This document shows, in pieces, positions 1 to 7,000 of a stretch of 10,127 bases of DNA. Numbering within the stretch: the first letter of the stretch is position 1; each line of letters opens with the position of its first letter. The position numbers were made by a program, and so were the translations under genes. Location of the stretch: assembly GCA_030613915.1 (NCBI GenBank), contig JAUWKY010000043.1, positions 1 to 10,127 on the forward strand, read 5' to 3'. This DNA is from Syntrophobacterales bacterium. GTDB lineage: Bacteria > Desulfobacterota > Syntrophobacteria > BM002. Under the pieces are notes generated by a model, which ran no database searches, was not told the origin of the DNA, and worked only from the letters and a program-made list of their open reading frames with translations.

Positions 1-166
1 TGAAGACACTCCTGTAGGTGCCGGGCAGAGCGCCATTTTGTATTTTGCGTTTCTCGGTCAATCTTCCGGCAACCATTGCCCACCATAGCCGTATCTATTA
101 AAATTCAAATATCGAAGCACGAAACACGAAACAAATCCCATATTTTCGGTTACTGAGATTCTAAGA
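1..166. other. Left-edge spacer with short heptad array
   Basis: No gene is supported here. The only structure seen is a 7-base-period run at 113-133, with consensus CGAAACA in three units, the first carrying one change. Frame 2 is open from the window edge to a TAG at 86-88 and could be the tail of an upstream gene, but its 28 residues resemble nothing I know. No convincing promoter for the following gene was found. Confidence 0.4.
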
Positions 167-958
167 ATGACTGGATTCCCCATCTCTGGGCAGCAGTCCG
201 ATGCTGCTCTTGTCATCCCGCAACTGGACGACCACCAGTCCAGACCACTCATGGCAAAAATGGCACGCATTTTCCGTGAAATTGCGGCCATGAGCGAGGT
301 GAAACGATTCCGCCAGCATCTAAGCCTGCCAGAAGATACCAGACGTTTGAGCCAGCGGGCCTTCCGGCTGTACGATGAGTACCTCATCTACACCATCGGC
401 AAAGTGCAGAAGAAAGGCTGGCGGGTTTACTGTGGGCCTGGATGTGCTGCCTGCTGTTTTAACATGCCTGCCGGAATCAGCAATTGGGAATTTCTTATCA
501 TCTATGATCATATCCAACAGGCTGGGCAGTTGGGAAAATTTTTCCGTAGAAGCCTTGAAAGCTATCAAGTACTCGATCGGGTGAAGAGGCAGTTGGTTAA
601 TGGAGGGATTGAACAACAAATTGAAAGCAAAAGCGAATACGACACCCTCTTGCACAATTACAGCTTGGCGAAAAACAGTTGTTCCTTTCTAAGCGATACC
701 CAAGAGTGCCTCATTTACTCGGCCCGGCCGTTGGCTTGCAAGATGCATTTCGCTTTCACTCCGCCAGAGTTGTGTGATCCCGCGCATCATCTTTTTTCTC
801 AAGGGGTTCGTGTCAATCTAAGTCCCCATGCTGAAGTTGAGGACGAACTGAAGCAACTGGACGGACACCTGAATCTGGCCCTCAGCGATCTATTGGCTCC
901 CGGGCTAGCGGCGCTGACTGCCAATGTGATGAGATTCTCCACCATTACCTGGACTTAA
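167..958 (+). CDS. YkgJ-family cysteine-cluster protein (putative Zn/Fe-binding)
   Basis: The 263-residue product carries the cysteine pattern of the YkgJ / CxxCxxCC family (putative zinc- or iron-chelating domain). A first cluster is at C89, C93, C96 and C97 (CGPGCAACC). A second is C172-x8-C181-x9-C191, with the typical context CSFL, ECLIYSARPLAC. The family is widespread and its biochemical role is not established; metal binding is inferred from the cysteines. There is no signal peptide or membrane segment, so it is probably cytosolic. The start is uncertain: no clear ribosome site precedes the ATG at 167 or the in-frame ATG at 251. The first 28 residues look unlike the family and their DNA holds a hairpin (190-207), so a 235-residue protein starting MAKMARIFREIAAMSEV is a real alternative. 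It stands alone, with no gene within 400 bases downstream. Confidence 0.85.
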   Translation: MTGFPISGQQSDAALVIPQLDDHQSRPLMAKMARIFREIAAMSEVKRFRQHLSLPEDTRRLSQRAFRLYDEYLIYTIGKVQKKGWRVYCGPGCAACCFNMPAGISNWEFLIIYDHIQQAGQLGKFFRRSLESYQVLDRVKRQLVNGGIEQQIESKSEYDTLLHNYSLAKNSCSFLSDTQECLIYSARPLACKMHFAFTPPELCDPAHHLFSQGVRVNLSPHAEVEDELKQLDGHLNLALSDLLAPGLAALTANVMRFSTITWT

Positions 959-963
959 AAAAA

Positions 964-991
964 CAGTAGTCAGTAGCCAGTAGTCAGTAGT
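964..991 (+). repeat. Heptad array, word CAGTAGT (4 units)
   Basis: Four contiguous 7-base units match CAGTAGT with a single substitution (CAGTAGC in unit 2). The array starts 5 bases after the stop codon of the cysteine-cluster gene. A 22-base stretch of it (966-987) recurs identically at 7273-7294, and a 16-base core recurs inverted at 9945-9960. Confidence 0.9.
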
Positions 992-1066
992 AAACGGTAA
1001 TCTGTGAATAACTGACCTCTTTGACTAATTTTCTAATTCTCTAATTCTCTAATAAACTATGCTACC

Positions 1067-1101
1067 CTCTGATCTCTGACCTCTGACCTCTGACCTCTGC
1101 C
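1067..1101 (+). repeat. Heptad array, word CTCTGAC (5 units)
   Basis: Five contiguous 7-base units are CTCTGAT, then CTCTGAC three times, then CTCTGCC. The period is exact, with substitutions only in the outer units. Confidence 0.9.
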
Positions 1102-1108
1102 TTCCCAA

Positions 1109-1152
1109 ATCCCAAGTAACAAATATCAGGGTTTCAGGTGTCGGGTGTCAGG
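1109..1152 (+). repeat. Left arm of 44-base inverted repeat flanking uvrA
   Basis: The 44 bases match the reverse complement of 6824-6867 at 42 positions. The right part is a TCAGGTG heptad run, while the left part (ATCCCAAG...) is not heptad-like, so the match is not just shared low complexity. A 28-base stretch (1130-1157) also matches the reverse complement of 7539-7566 exactly. Confidence 0.9.
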
Positions 1153-1223
1153 TGTCAATGTTGAGGATCAGGGGGTCGGGTGTCAGGTGTCAGGAAAGAG
1201 AAATACAAAAGCTGAAACCTTAA

Positions 1224-1251
1224 TTCTGAATTCTGGATTCTGACTCCTGAC
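1224..1251 (+). repeat. Heptad array, word TTCTGAC (4 units)
   Basis: Four 7-base units read TTCTGAA, TTCTGGA, TTCTGAC and TCCTGAC, and run into a T tract. No stable stem precedes the T tract, so it is not called as a terminator. Confidence 0.75.
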
Positions 1252-1279
1252 TCCTTTTTTTTGTGATTTATCATTGAAG

Positions 1280-1302
1280 ATTAGTATCCCGTGATTACTA
1301 AT
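1280..1302. promoter_or_regulatory. Perfect dyad ATTAGTA-N9-TACTAAT upstream of uvrA
   Basis: Seven-base arms at 1280-1286 and 1296-1302 are perfect reverse complements with a 9-base centre, a spacing suited to a dimeric repressor. It lies about 63 bases before the uvrA start. It matches no operator I recognise, including LexA boxes, so a regulatory role is only inferred. Confidence 0.35.
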
Positions 1303-1310
1303 AGTGGATG

Positions 1311-1328
1311 TTCCTATGCGGATAGGAA
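1311..1328. promoter_or_regulatory. Perfect hairpin/dyad TTCCTAT-GCGG-ATAGGAA before uvrA
   Basis: Seven-base arms at 1311-1317 and 1322-1328 enclose a 4-base loop, 36 bases before the uvrA ATG. It could form an RNA hairpin in the leader or act as a protein site. No U tract follows, so a terminator is unlikely. Confidence 0.35.
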
Positions 1329-1364
1329 AATCAGAGATGATCAAGGCGAAATGAGAAGTGATAA

Positions 1365-4300
1365 ATGAGCAATGACAACTGTATCAGGATACTGGGTGCC
1401 AGGCAGAACAACCTGAAGGATCTGGCCCTGGATCTCCCCAGGGAACAGCTCATTGCCATAACCGGCGTGAGCGGATCCGGCAAGTCAAGTCTGGCCCTGG
1501 ACACACTGTATGCTGAGGGTCAGCGCCGTTACGTTGAAACCTTCTCGCCCTATGCCCGCCAGTTTCTGGACAGGTTGGACCGACCTCAGGTTGAGTCCAT
1601 TATTGGCATTCCTCCAGCCATAGCCATAGAGCAAGGAAACCGCATTAAAAGTTCCCGTTCAACTGTGGGTACAATAACGGAAGTTGCAGACCATCTGAAA
1701 CTGCTTATTGCCCGGACCGGAGTGCTGCATTGCCAGCAATGCGACAGGCCTGTTTGCGAGGATACCCCTGAGACCATTTGGTCTTCGCTGTCCGAGGTCC
1801 CCGAAGAAAGCCCAGTCTTGATAGTTTTTCCTCTGGACATCAAGGGTCGAACCACAGAGGAAATTCATGGCTATTTGTGGCCTCAAGGTTTCCGTCGCTT
1901 GTGGCACCAGGAGAAGATACTCCACCTGGATGATGAGTCGATTCCCGATGAAGAGCATCTTGATGTATTGGTGGATAGAACTGTGTGGGGTCAGGAAAAT
2001 AAAAAGCGCCTTCTCGACTCGATGGAACAGGCGTACCATTTCGGCGAGGGTAAGGTGAAGGTGTTATTCCCTTCCGCAGAAGTACATTCCTTCTCAGCAA
2101 CCAATCACTGCGCCAGCTGTGATATTAGCTATCCCTTGGCCTCTCCCCATCTCTTTTCTTTTAACAGTCCCTTGGGTGCCTGTGAGATCTGCCGTGGCTT
2201 CGGCAGAGTTATCGATGTGGATGTGGATTTGGTGATTCCAGACCAAAGGTTGACCTTGGAAGAAGGTGCAATTAAACCATGGTCCGCAGAGCGGATGGAA
2301 TACTACGATCTCATGGATTTCTGTGACGCTGTAGGTATTCCTACGGATGTATCTTTCAACAAACTATCGCCAGCCCAGCAGGAAGCAGTAATCGAAGGAA
2401 GTGATGAGTTCTATGGTGTCCGCGGTTTTTTTCACTGGCTCGAAACCAAGACCTATAAAATGCATGTTCGGGTTTTTCTATCTCGCTACCGTGCCTACCG
2501 CACTTGCGCTTCCTGCAATGGCAGTCGCTTCCAGCCTCTATCGCTCCTCTACCGCATCGGTGGTAAGAACATTGCCGAAATTAACCAGTTACCCATCAGC
2601 CTGGTTCTGACTTTTTTTCTAGATATGGCATCAATTTTCGAGGCGGATCCTGCTTCCAAGCTGGTTTTCAGAGAAATTATTGGACGACTTACCTACTTGT
2701 CTGAGGTGGGACTTGGCTATTTGAGCTTGGACCGTCAGTCCCGCAGCCTTTCCGGAGGTGAAGTACAGCGAGTACACCTCACTCGTGCTTTGGGTTCACC
2801 CCTGGTAAATACTCTCTACGTCTTGGACGAGCCCAGTGTAGGGTTGCACCCAAGAGACAACCGGAGACTGGTGAGAATCCTCAGGGCCCTGACGCGTCAA
2901 GGCAACACAGTAGTGGTTGTGGAGCACGATCCGGAAATTATTCGTGCCAGCGACTACCTGGTGGATTTGGGACCAGGAGCTGGCGAGCGCGGGGGAAAAG
3001 CGGTGTTCGCCGGCCCCAGTTCTGAAATCTCTGCGGCCAAAAACTCTCGGACTGGAGCATATATCACAGGCAGCAGCCGTCCCGCCCGCCCGACACAGAG
3101 AAGGAGGCCACGAAAAAATTACTGGTTGGACCTTGTGGGTATCCAAGCTCATAACCTGCGAACCCTTGATGTTCGCATTCCCCTGGGCCTATTAGTTGCT
3201 GTTACCGGCGTGTCCGGTTCAGGTAAGAGTACTTTGGTGGAGGACGTACTATACCGCAATTGGCTGCGGCGTCAGGGACTCGCCACCGAAACGCCTGGTT
3301 ACTGCCGCGAGATAAAGGGGTTGGAGTATATTGATGACGTGGTTTTTATGGATCAGCAGGCTATTGGCCGATCTCCACGGGCTAACCTGCTTACCTATAG
3401 TGGAGCGTTGACCCCCATTCGTGAGCTCTTTGCCAAAACTGATCTGGCGCGACTCAGAAACTACGGTCCTGGCCACTTCTCCTTTAATACCACAGGTGGT
3501 CGTTGTGAGGCTTGTGCTGGACAGGGATTTGAGAAAGTCGAAATGCAATTTCTGGCTGATCTTTATCTGGAATGTCCTGTGTGTAAGGGGCGCCGCTTTA
3601 GGGAAGAAATTCTGGAGGTCAGCTACCGCGGTTTTTCCATTGGACAAGTCATGGATTTGACCCTGGCTGAGGCCATGGAACTGTTTGCGGATCAAAATCG
3701 TATTATCAAGGCGCTCTCACCACTACGTGATGTTGGACTCGACTATCTCCGTCTGGGACAACCCGTCAGCACTCTTTCCGGAGGCGAAAGTCAGCGATTG
3801 AAGCTCGCCCGCTCCCTGGGAATAAAAGCTCGCAAAAACACCCTCATCATACTTGATGAACCGACCACCGGTCTCCATGCCGACGACACCAGGTTACTGG
3901 TGAAAACGTTGAATCGGCTGGTTGACGCAGGCAACTCAATGGTGGTGGTGGAGCATAACCTTGATGTGATCCAAGCTGCTGATCATGTCATAGACCTTGG
4001 ACCCGAAGGCGGAGATGAGGGCGGCGAAGTAGTTATCGCGGGCACACCAGAGGAGATTGCTGAGTCCTCTGCATCCCACACGGGTCGTTTTCTTGCCAGA
4101 TATTGGCAAGGCTTCGAAACTGCTGCTCCCGTAACAGATATGAAAGGAGGTCCAGAGCAGAATGGAGTAATAAAGATTCGCGGCGCCCGCGAGCACAATC
4201 TACGAGACCTGACCTTAGACGTGCCTCGCGACCAACTAGTGGTGGTCACCGGGGTTTCGGGTTCGGGCAAATCCACCCTTGCGTTTAATGTCCTGTTTGC

Positions 4301-6662
4301 CGAGGGTCAACGCCGCTATTTGGACAGCCTTTCTACCTTTGCGCGTCAATATCTGCCAGTTTTCGACCGACCCGAGGCGGAAGAAATAAGCGGTGTACCA
4401 CCAACTGTTGCTATTGATCAGCGCAGTAGTCAGATGGGGCGACGCTCTACCGTGGCCACGATTACTGAGGTCTACCACTACCTTCGCCTCCTATTCAGCA
4501 AAGTAGGGAAACCACACTGTCCAATCTGTGGGCAGATCATAAGCGCTATGAGTCCGGAACAAATGACCCGTGATCTCCGCCAACGGTTTGAGAATAAGCG
4601 TCTGATCCTGCTCGCCCCGAAAATAATGGGCCGCAAAGGATTTCACCGTCAGATACTGGAACGAGCTGTGGCTCAAGGATATGAAGAGGCGAGGATAGAC
4701 GGGAAGATATATTCGCTGAATCCTATTCCAAAACTGGCACGATTTCGGGAACATGATGTGGAAATAGTCATAAGAAAGTGGAAACGGTTTTCCAAAGATG
4801 GTGAAGTAGAATTGGCTGGGGTGGTGGATGAGACGCTGGCAGTGGGTGATGGCCAACTAGTGGCGTGGGGAGGCAGCAAGAACGAAGTATTTTACAGCCG
4901 TCGTCTAACATGCGGCCGTTGCCACCTGGGCATACCCAGTCTTGATCCCAGGCTGTTTTCCTTCAACAGCAGACACGGTGCCTGTGACCGATGCGAAGGC
5001 ATTGGCCACTGGGGAGGTTCTGTTGACGGCGACGTGTGTCCGGCATGCAAAGGTGCTCGCTTGAACGAGACCGCTTTGAGCGTGAGGATAAACGGCAGGA
5101 ATATATGGGATGTCTGTGATCAATCGGTGTCGGCCGCTAGAGGGTTTTTTACTACCTGGCAGTTCTCTGGACGAGATGCTGACATAGCCAAGCCCCTGCT
5201 CGATGAAATCCTCAACCGTCTGGACTTCCTCGACCAGGTGGGTTTGGATTACCTGCACCTTGGTCGCGGCGCAGATACACTGTCAGGGGGCGAGGCCCAG
5301 AGGATAAGGTTGGCGGCCCAAATGGGATCCAATCTGCGTGGAGTCTGCTATATTCTCGACGAGCCCACCATTGGTCTTCATCCCCGAGACAACGACAAAC
5401 TCTTGGACACCCTCACCGAACTGAAGGAGAAGGGTAACACCATCGTTGTGGTGGAGCACGACGAGGCAACCATTCGCAGGGCAGATCACCTCATAGATCT
5501 CGGTCCTGGCGCCGGGCGATACGGAGGCGACTTGGTAGCCAGCGGCACTCTTGCTGATCTACAACAGACACCCCAATCCATTACCGGAGCGTATCTCAAC
5601 GGCAACGGCCGGAGGAATTTGGCTTCCTCAGAGAGAAAACCGTCCTCAGGCAACTGGCTCATGCTTAGTGGGGCCAGGGCACGAAATCTCAAGAACATTG
5701 ATGTTTCCGTGCCTCTGGGCACATTCACCTGTGTAACCGGCGTGTCTGGATCTGGTAAGAGTACTTTGGTGGAAGAAACCCTGTACAAAGCACTTGCCAA
5801 CAAACTGAGCAAGGCTGAACTTCAGGCTGGAGAGCACCAGGAACTTGCCGGGTGGAAACACCTGGACCGGGTTATGGAGGTGGATCACAGCCCGATCGGA
5901 CGGACCCCTCGCTCTGTGCCGGCCACCTACGTGGGGGTTTTTAATGATATCCGCCGTCTTTTTTCTTTAACTCCAGAGGCGCGGGCCCGGGGTTACGGAC
6001 CAGGTCGTTTTTCCTTCAACGTCGCCACCGGACGATGCCAGAATTGCAAAGGACAGGGTCAGGTGCGGGTGGAAATGGCATTCTTGCCCAATGTTTATGT
6101 TGGATGTGAACAGTGCAACGGTCAGCGCTACAATAGCGAAACCTTGGCAGTACGCTATAAGGACAAAAACATAGCGGAAGTACTTGAGATGTCGCTGGAA
6201 GAAGCGGCAGACTTCTTTGGAGCGGTGGGTAAGATCAAACGCTCACTCCGACTCCTTGTCGACCTTGGGCTGGGGTACCTCAGCATGGGACAATCCAGCC
6301 CAACCCTTTCCGGCGGTGAGGCTCAGAGGTTAAAGTTGGCCAATGAACTGGCGAAAAACCATCGAGCTCGGACCCTTTATATTCTCGATGAACCCACCAC
6401 CGGACTCCACATTGCTGATGTGGAGAAACTGGTGGCAGTACTGCAGGCCTTGGTGGATCATGGCCACACCCTGGTGGTGATCGAGCACAATCTGGAGGTG
6501 ATCAAGGCTGCTGATCACATTATTGATCTGGGACCCGAGGGCGGTGACGGCGGGGGAGAGCTGGTGGCATGCGGATCACCCAGGGAGTTGCTCGAGCAGA
6601 CGGAGCGGTCTTACACAGCGCGTTATCTTAAAAGTTATCTTGCGGGCACGAATGACGCATAG
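1365..6662 (+). CDS. uvrA: Tandem (double-length) UvrA, excinuclease ABC subunit A
   Basis: UvrA finds bulky DNA lesions and loads UvrB in nucleotide excision repair. Here two UvrA units are fused head to tail in one 1765-residue chain, against about 940 for ordinary UvrA. Unit 1 is about residues 1-918 and unit 2 about 935-1765. All four ABC sites look complete. Walker A GVSGSGKS is at 34, 615, 963 and 1459. LSGGE signatures are at 462, 804, 1306 and 1648. Walker B DEP is at 488, 831, 1332 and 1675, and the switch EH pairs at 520, 863, 1365 and 1707. Four C4 zinc modules are visible: C249/252/273/276, C714/717/737/740, C1183/1186/1207/1210 and C1558/1561/1581/1584. Both units keep a UvrB-binding-sized segment of about 125 residues, but unit 2 has nearly lost the insertion domain. 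Double-length UvrA proteins are known in Chlamydia and some other bacteria. The ATG at 1365 is the only start before the conserved GARQNNL; its ribosome site is weak. Confidence 0.97.
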   Translation: MSNDNCIRILGARQNNLKDLALDLPREQLIAITGVSGSGKSSLALDTLYAEGQRRYVETFSPYARQFLDRLDRPQVESIIGIPPAIAIEQGNRIKSSRSTVGTITEVADHLKLLIARTGVLHCQQCDRPVCEDTPETIWSSLSEVPEESPVLIVFPLDIKGRTTEEIHGYLWPQGFRRLWHQEKILHLDDESIPDEEHLDVLVDRTVWGQENKKRLLDSMEQAYHFGEGKVKVLFPSAEVHSFSATNHCASCDISYPLASPHLFSFNSPLGACEICRGFGRVIDVDVDLVIPDQRLTLEEGAIKPWSAERMEYYDLMDFCDAVGIPTDVSFNKLSPAQQEAVIEGSDEFYGVRGFFHWLETKTYKMHVRVFLSRYRAYRTCASCNGSRFQPLSLLYRIGGKNIAEINQLPISLVLTFFLDMASIFEADPASKLVFREIIGRLTYLSEVGLGYLSLDRQSRSLSGGEVQRVHLTRALGSPLVNTLYVLDEPSVGLHPRDNRRLVRILRALTRQGNTVVVVEHDPEIIRASDYLVDLGPGAGERGGKAVFAGPSSEISAAKNSRTGAYITGSSRPARPTQRRRPRKNYWLDLVGIQAHNLRTLDVRIPLGLLVAVTGVSGSGKSTLVEDVLYRNWLRRQGLATETPGYCREIKGLEYIDDVVFMDQQAIGRSPRANLLTYSGALTPIRELFAKTDLARLRNYGPGHFSFNTTGGRCEACAGQGFEKVEMQFLADLYLECPVCKGRRFREEILEVSYRGFSIGQVMDLTLAEAMELFADQNRIIKALSPLRDVGLDYLRLGQPVSTLSGGESQRLKLARSLGIKARKNTLIILDEPTTGLHADDTRLLVKTLNRLVDAGNSMVVVEHNLDVIQAADHVIDLGPEGGDEGGEVVIAGTPEEIAESSASHTGRFLARYWQGFETAAPVTDMKGGPEQNGVIKIRGAREHNLRDLTLDVPRDQLVVVTGVSGSGKSTLAFNVLFAEGQRRYLDSLSTFARQYLPVFDRPEAEEISGVPPTVAIDQRSSQMGRRSTVATITEVYHYLRLLFSKVGKPHCPICGQIISAMSPEQMTRDLRQRFENKRLILLAPKIMGRKGFHRQILERAVAQGYEEARIDGKIYSLNPIPKLARFREHDVEIVIRKWKRFSKDGEVELAGVVDETLAVGDGQLVAWGGSKNEVFYSRRLTCGRCHLGIPSLDPRLFSFNSRHGACDRCEGIGHWGGSVDGDVCPACKGARLNETALSVRINGRNIWDVCDQSVSAARGFFTTWQFSGRDADIAKPLLDEILNRLDFLDQVGLDYLHLGRGADTLSGGEAQRIRLAAQMGSNLRGVCYILDEPTIGLHPRDNDKLLDTLTELKEKGNTIVVVEHDEATIRRADHLIDLGPGAGRYGGDLVASGTLADLQQTPQSITGAYLNGNGRRNLASSERKPSSGNWLMLSGARARNLKNIDVSVPLGTFTCVTGVSGSGKSTLVEETLYKALANKLSKAELQAGEHQELAGWKHLDRVMEVDHSPIGRTPRSVPATYVGVFNDIRRLFSLTPEARARGYGPGRFSFNVATGRCQNCKGQGQVRVEMAFLPNVYVGCEQCNGQRYNSETLAVRYKDKNIAEVLEMSLEEAADFFGAVGKIKRSLRLLVDLGLGYLSMGQSSPTLSGGEAQRLKLANELAKNHRARTLYILDEPTTGLHIADVEKLVAVLQALVDHGHTLVVIEHNLEVIKAADHIIDLGPEGGDGGGELVACGSPRELLEQTERSYTARYLKSYLAGTNDA

Positions 6663-6674
6663 GGAATTACAGCT

Positions 6675-6716
6675 GGCAGCTGGCAGCAGGCAGCAGGCAG
6701 AGGGCAGGGGGCAGAG
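6675..6716 (+). repeat. Heptad array, word GGCAGCA (6 units)
   Basis: Six contiguous 7-base units all begin GGCAG, with the last two bases varying (CT, CA, CA, AG, GG, AG). It begins 13 bases after the uvrA stop codon. A related array with a CAGCAAG-like word lies at 9767-9794. Confidence 0.9.
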
Positions 6717-6722
6717 GACGCA

Positions 6723-6743
6723 ACTAGGCACTAGGAACTAGGC
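6723..6743 (+). repeat. Heptad array, word ACTAGGC (3 units)
   Basis: Three contiguous 7-base units read ACTAGGC, ACTAGGA and ACTAGGC. The array lies a few bases beyond the GGCAGCA array but uses an unrelated word. Confidence 0.8.
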
Positions 6744-6761
6744 ACCAAAAAGAAGGAGTCA

Positions 6762-6782
6762 GCCCTTCGACAGGCTCAGGGC
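6762..6782. repeat. Imperfect palindrome with GCCCT/AGGGC arms
   Basis: A 21-base unit has 5-base arms GCCCT and AGGGC around a TCGACAGGCTC centre. From memory, this word resembles a hairpin repeat seen between genes in many unrelated bacteria. It occurs once here and has no T tract. Confidence 0.5.
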
Positions 6783-6823
6783 AGGTAGTTAGAATTCAGG
6801 TTGCAGCTTTTGTGTTTTTCGTC

Positions 6824-6867
6824 CCTGACACCCGACACCTGAAACCCTGAGATTTGTTGCTTGGGAT
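6824..6867 (-). repeat. Right arm of 44-base inverted repeat flanking uvrA
   Basis: Its reverse complement matches 1109-1152 at 42 of 44 positions. The similarity continues after a gap: the reverse complement of about 6790-6820 resembles 1200-1230 (shared ACAAAAGCTG). The left copy carries roughly 45 extra bases of heptad DNA between the two blocks. Confidence 0.9.
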
Positions 6868-6934
6868 GTCGGATTGGGGATGTGAGATGTGAAATGTGCA
6901 ATGCGCATTGCCAGATGGCCAATGATCAATGACT
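6861..6934 (+). repeat. Long degenerate heptad array with AT at fixed phase (about 10 units)
   Basis: Read in steps of 7 from 6861, nine of ten units end in AT (TTGGGAT, GTCGGAT, TGGGGAT, GTGAGAT and so on to GATCAAT at 6924-6930); only GCGCATT breaks the rule. It includes a perfect 14-base palindrome, GCAATGCGCATTGC, at 6898-6911. The array stops just before a candidate -10 element. Confidence 0.8.
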
Positions 6935-6935
6935 G

Positions 6936-6944
6936 TGGTAGAAT
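6936..6944 (+). promoter_or_regulatory. Candidate extended -10 (TGG-TAGAAT) for the PLDc_N-type gene
   Basis: TG at 6936-6937 followed by one base and TAGAAT at 6939-6944 fits an extended -10 box. Transcription would start near 6951, giving a leader of about 50 bases. No good -35 hexamer is seen at the proper spacing, as expected for extended -10 promoters. Confidence 0.35.
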
Positions 6945-7000
6945 TCCGCTGCTTTGAGGCGTACTAGAACTAATCATGTGAACAAGGATAATAGTTAGAT

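Larger units (their letters stand above)
959..1364. other. Repeat-rich spacer upstream of uvrA
   Basis: This 406-base gap contains no plausible gene. It is largely built of short-period arrays. They are CAGTAGT-type heptads (964-991), a period-8 run of CTAATTCT (1025-1056), CTCTGAC heptads (1067-1101), TCAGGTG heptads (1134-1154 and 1176-1194), TTCTGAx heptads (1224-1251) and an ATGAxxA-type run (1337-1378). Part of it (1109-1152) is one arm of a long inverted repeat around uvrA. Two short perfect dyads (1280-1302 and 1311-1328) lie just before the gene. I could not assign a sigma-70 promoter or a LexA-type box with confidence. Confidence 0.7.
6663..7000. other. Repeat-rich spacer between uvrA and the PLDc_N-type gene
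   Basis: This 338-base gap has no plausible gene. In order it holds GGCAGCA heptads (6675-6716), ACTAGGC heptads (6723-6743), an imperfect palindrome with GCCCT/AGGGC arms (6762-6782), the right arm of the uvrA-flanking inverted repeat (6824-6867), and a long degenerate heptad run (6861-6934). A possible extended -10 promoter for the next gene is at 6936-6944. No intrinsic terminator for uvrA was recognised. Confidence 0.7.

Noticed and set aside
2..88. Possible tail of an upstream + strand gene in frame 2
   Set aside because: Only 28 codons, no family signature and no way to see upstream; kept out of the gene list.
58..655. Open frames on the - strand (58-387, 320-655) opposite the cysteine-cluster gene
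   Set aside because: They overlap a gene with clear family motifs, and their products have no recognisable pattern.
1241..1262. T tract before uvrA as an intrinsic terminator
   Set aside because: No stable stem immediately precedes it; it follows a heptad run.
1586..6518. Many open frames antisense to or nested in uvrA
   Set aside because: All lie within a single uninterrupted UvrA frame with motifs along its whole length.
6898..6911. Palindrome GCAATGCGCATTGC as a stand-alone operator
   Set aside because: It is in phase with the surrounding heptad array and may be only a by-product, so it is reported as part of that array.
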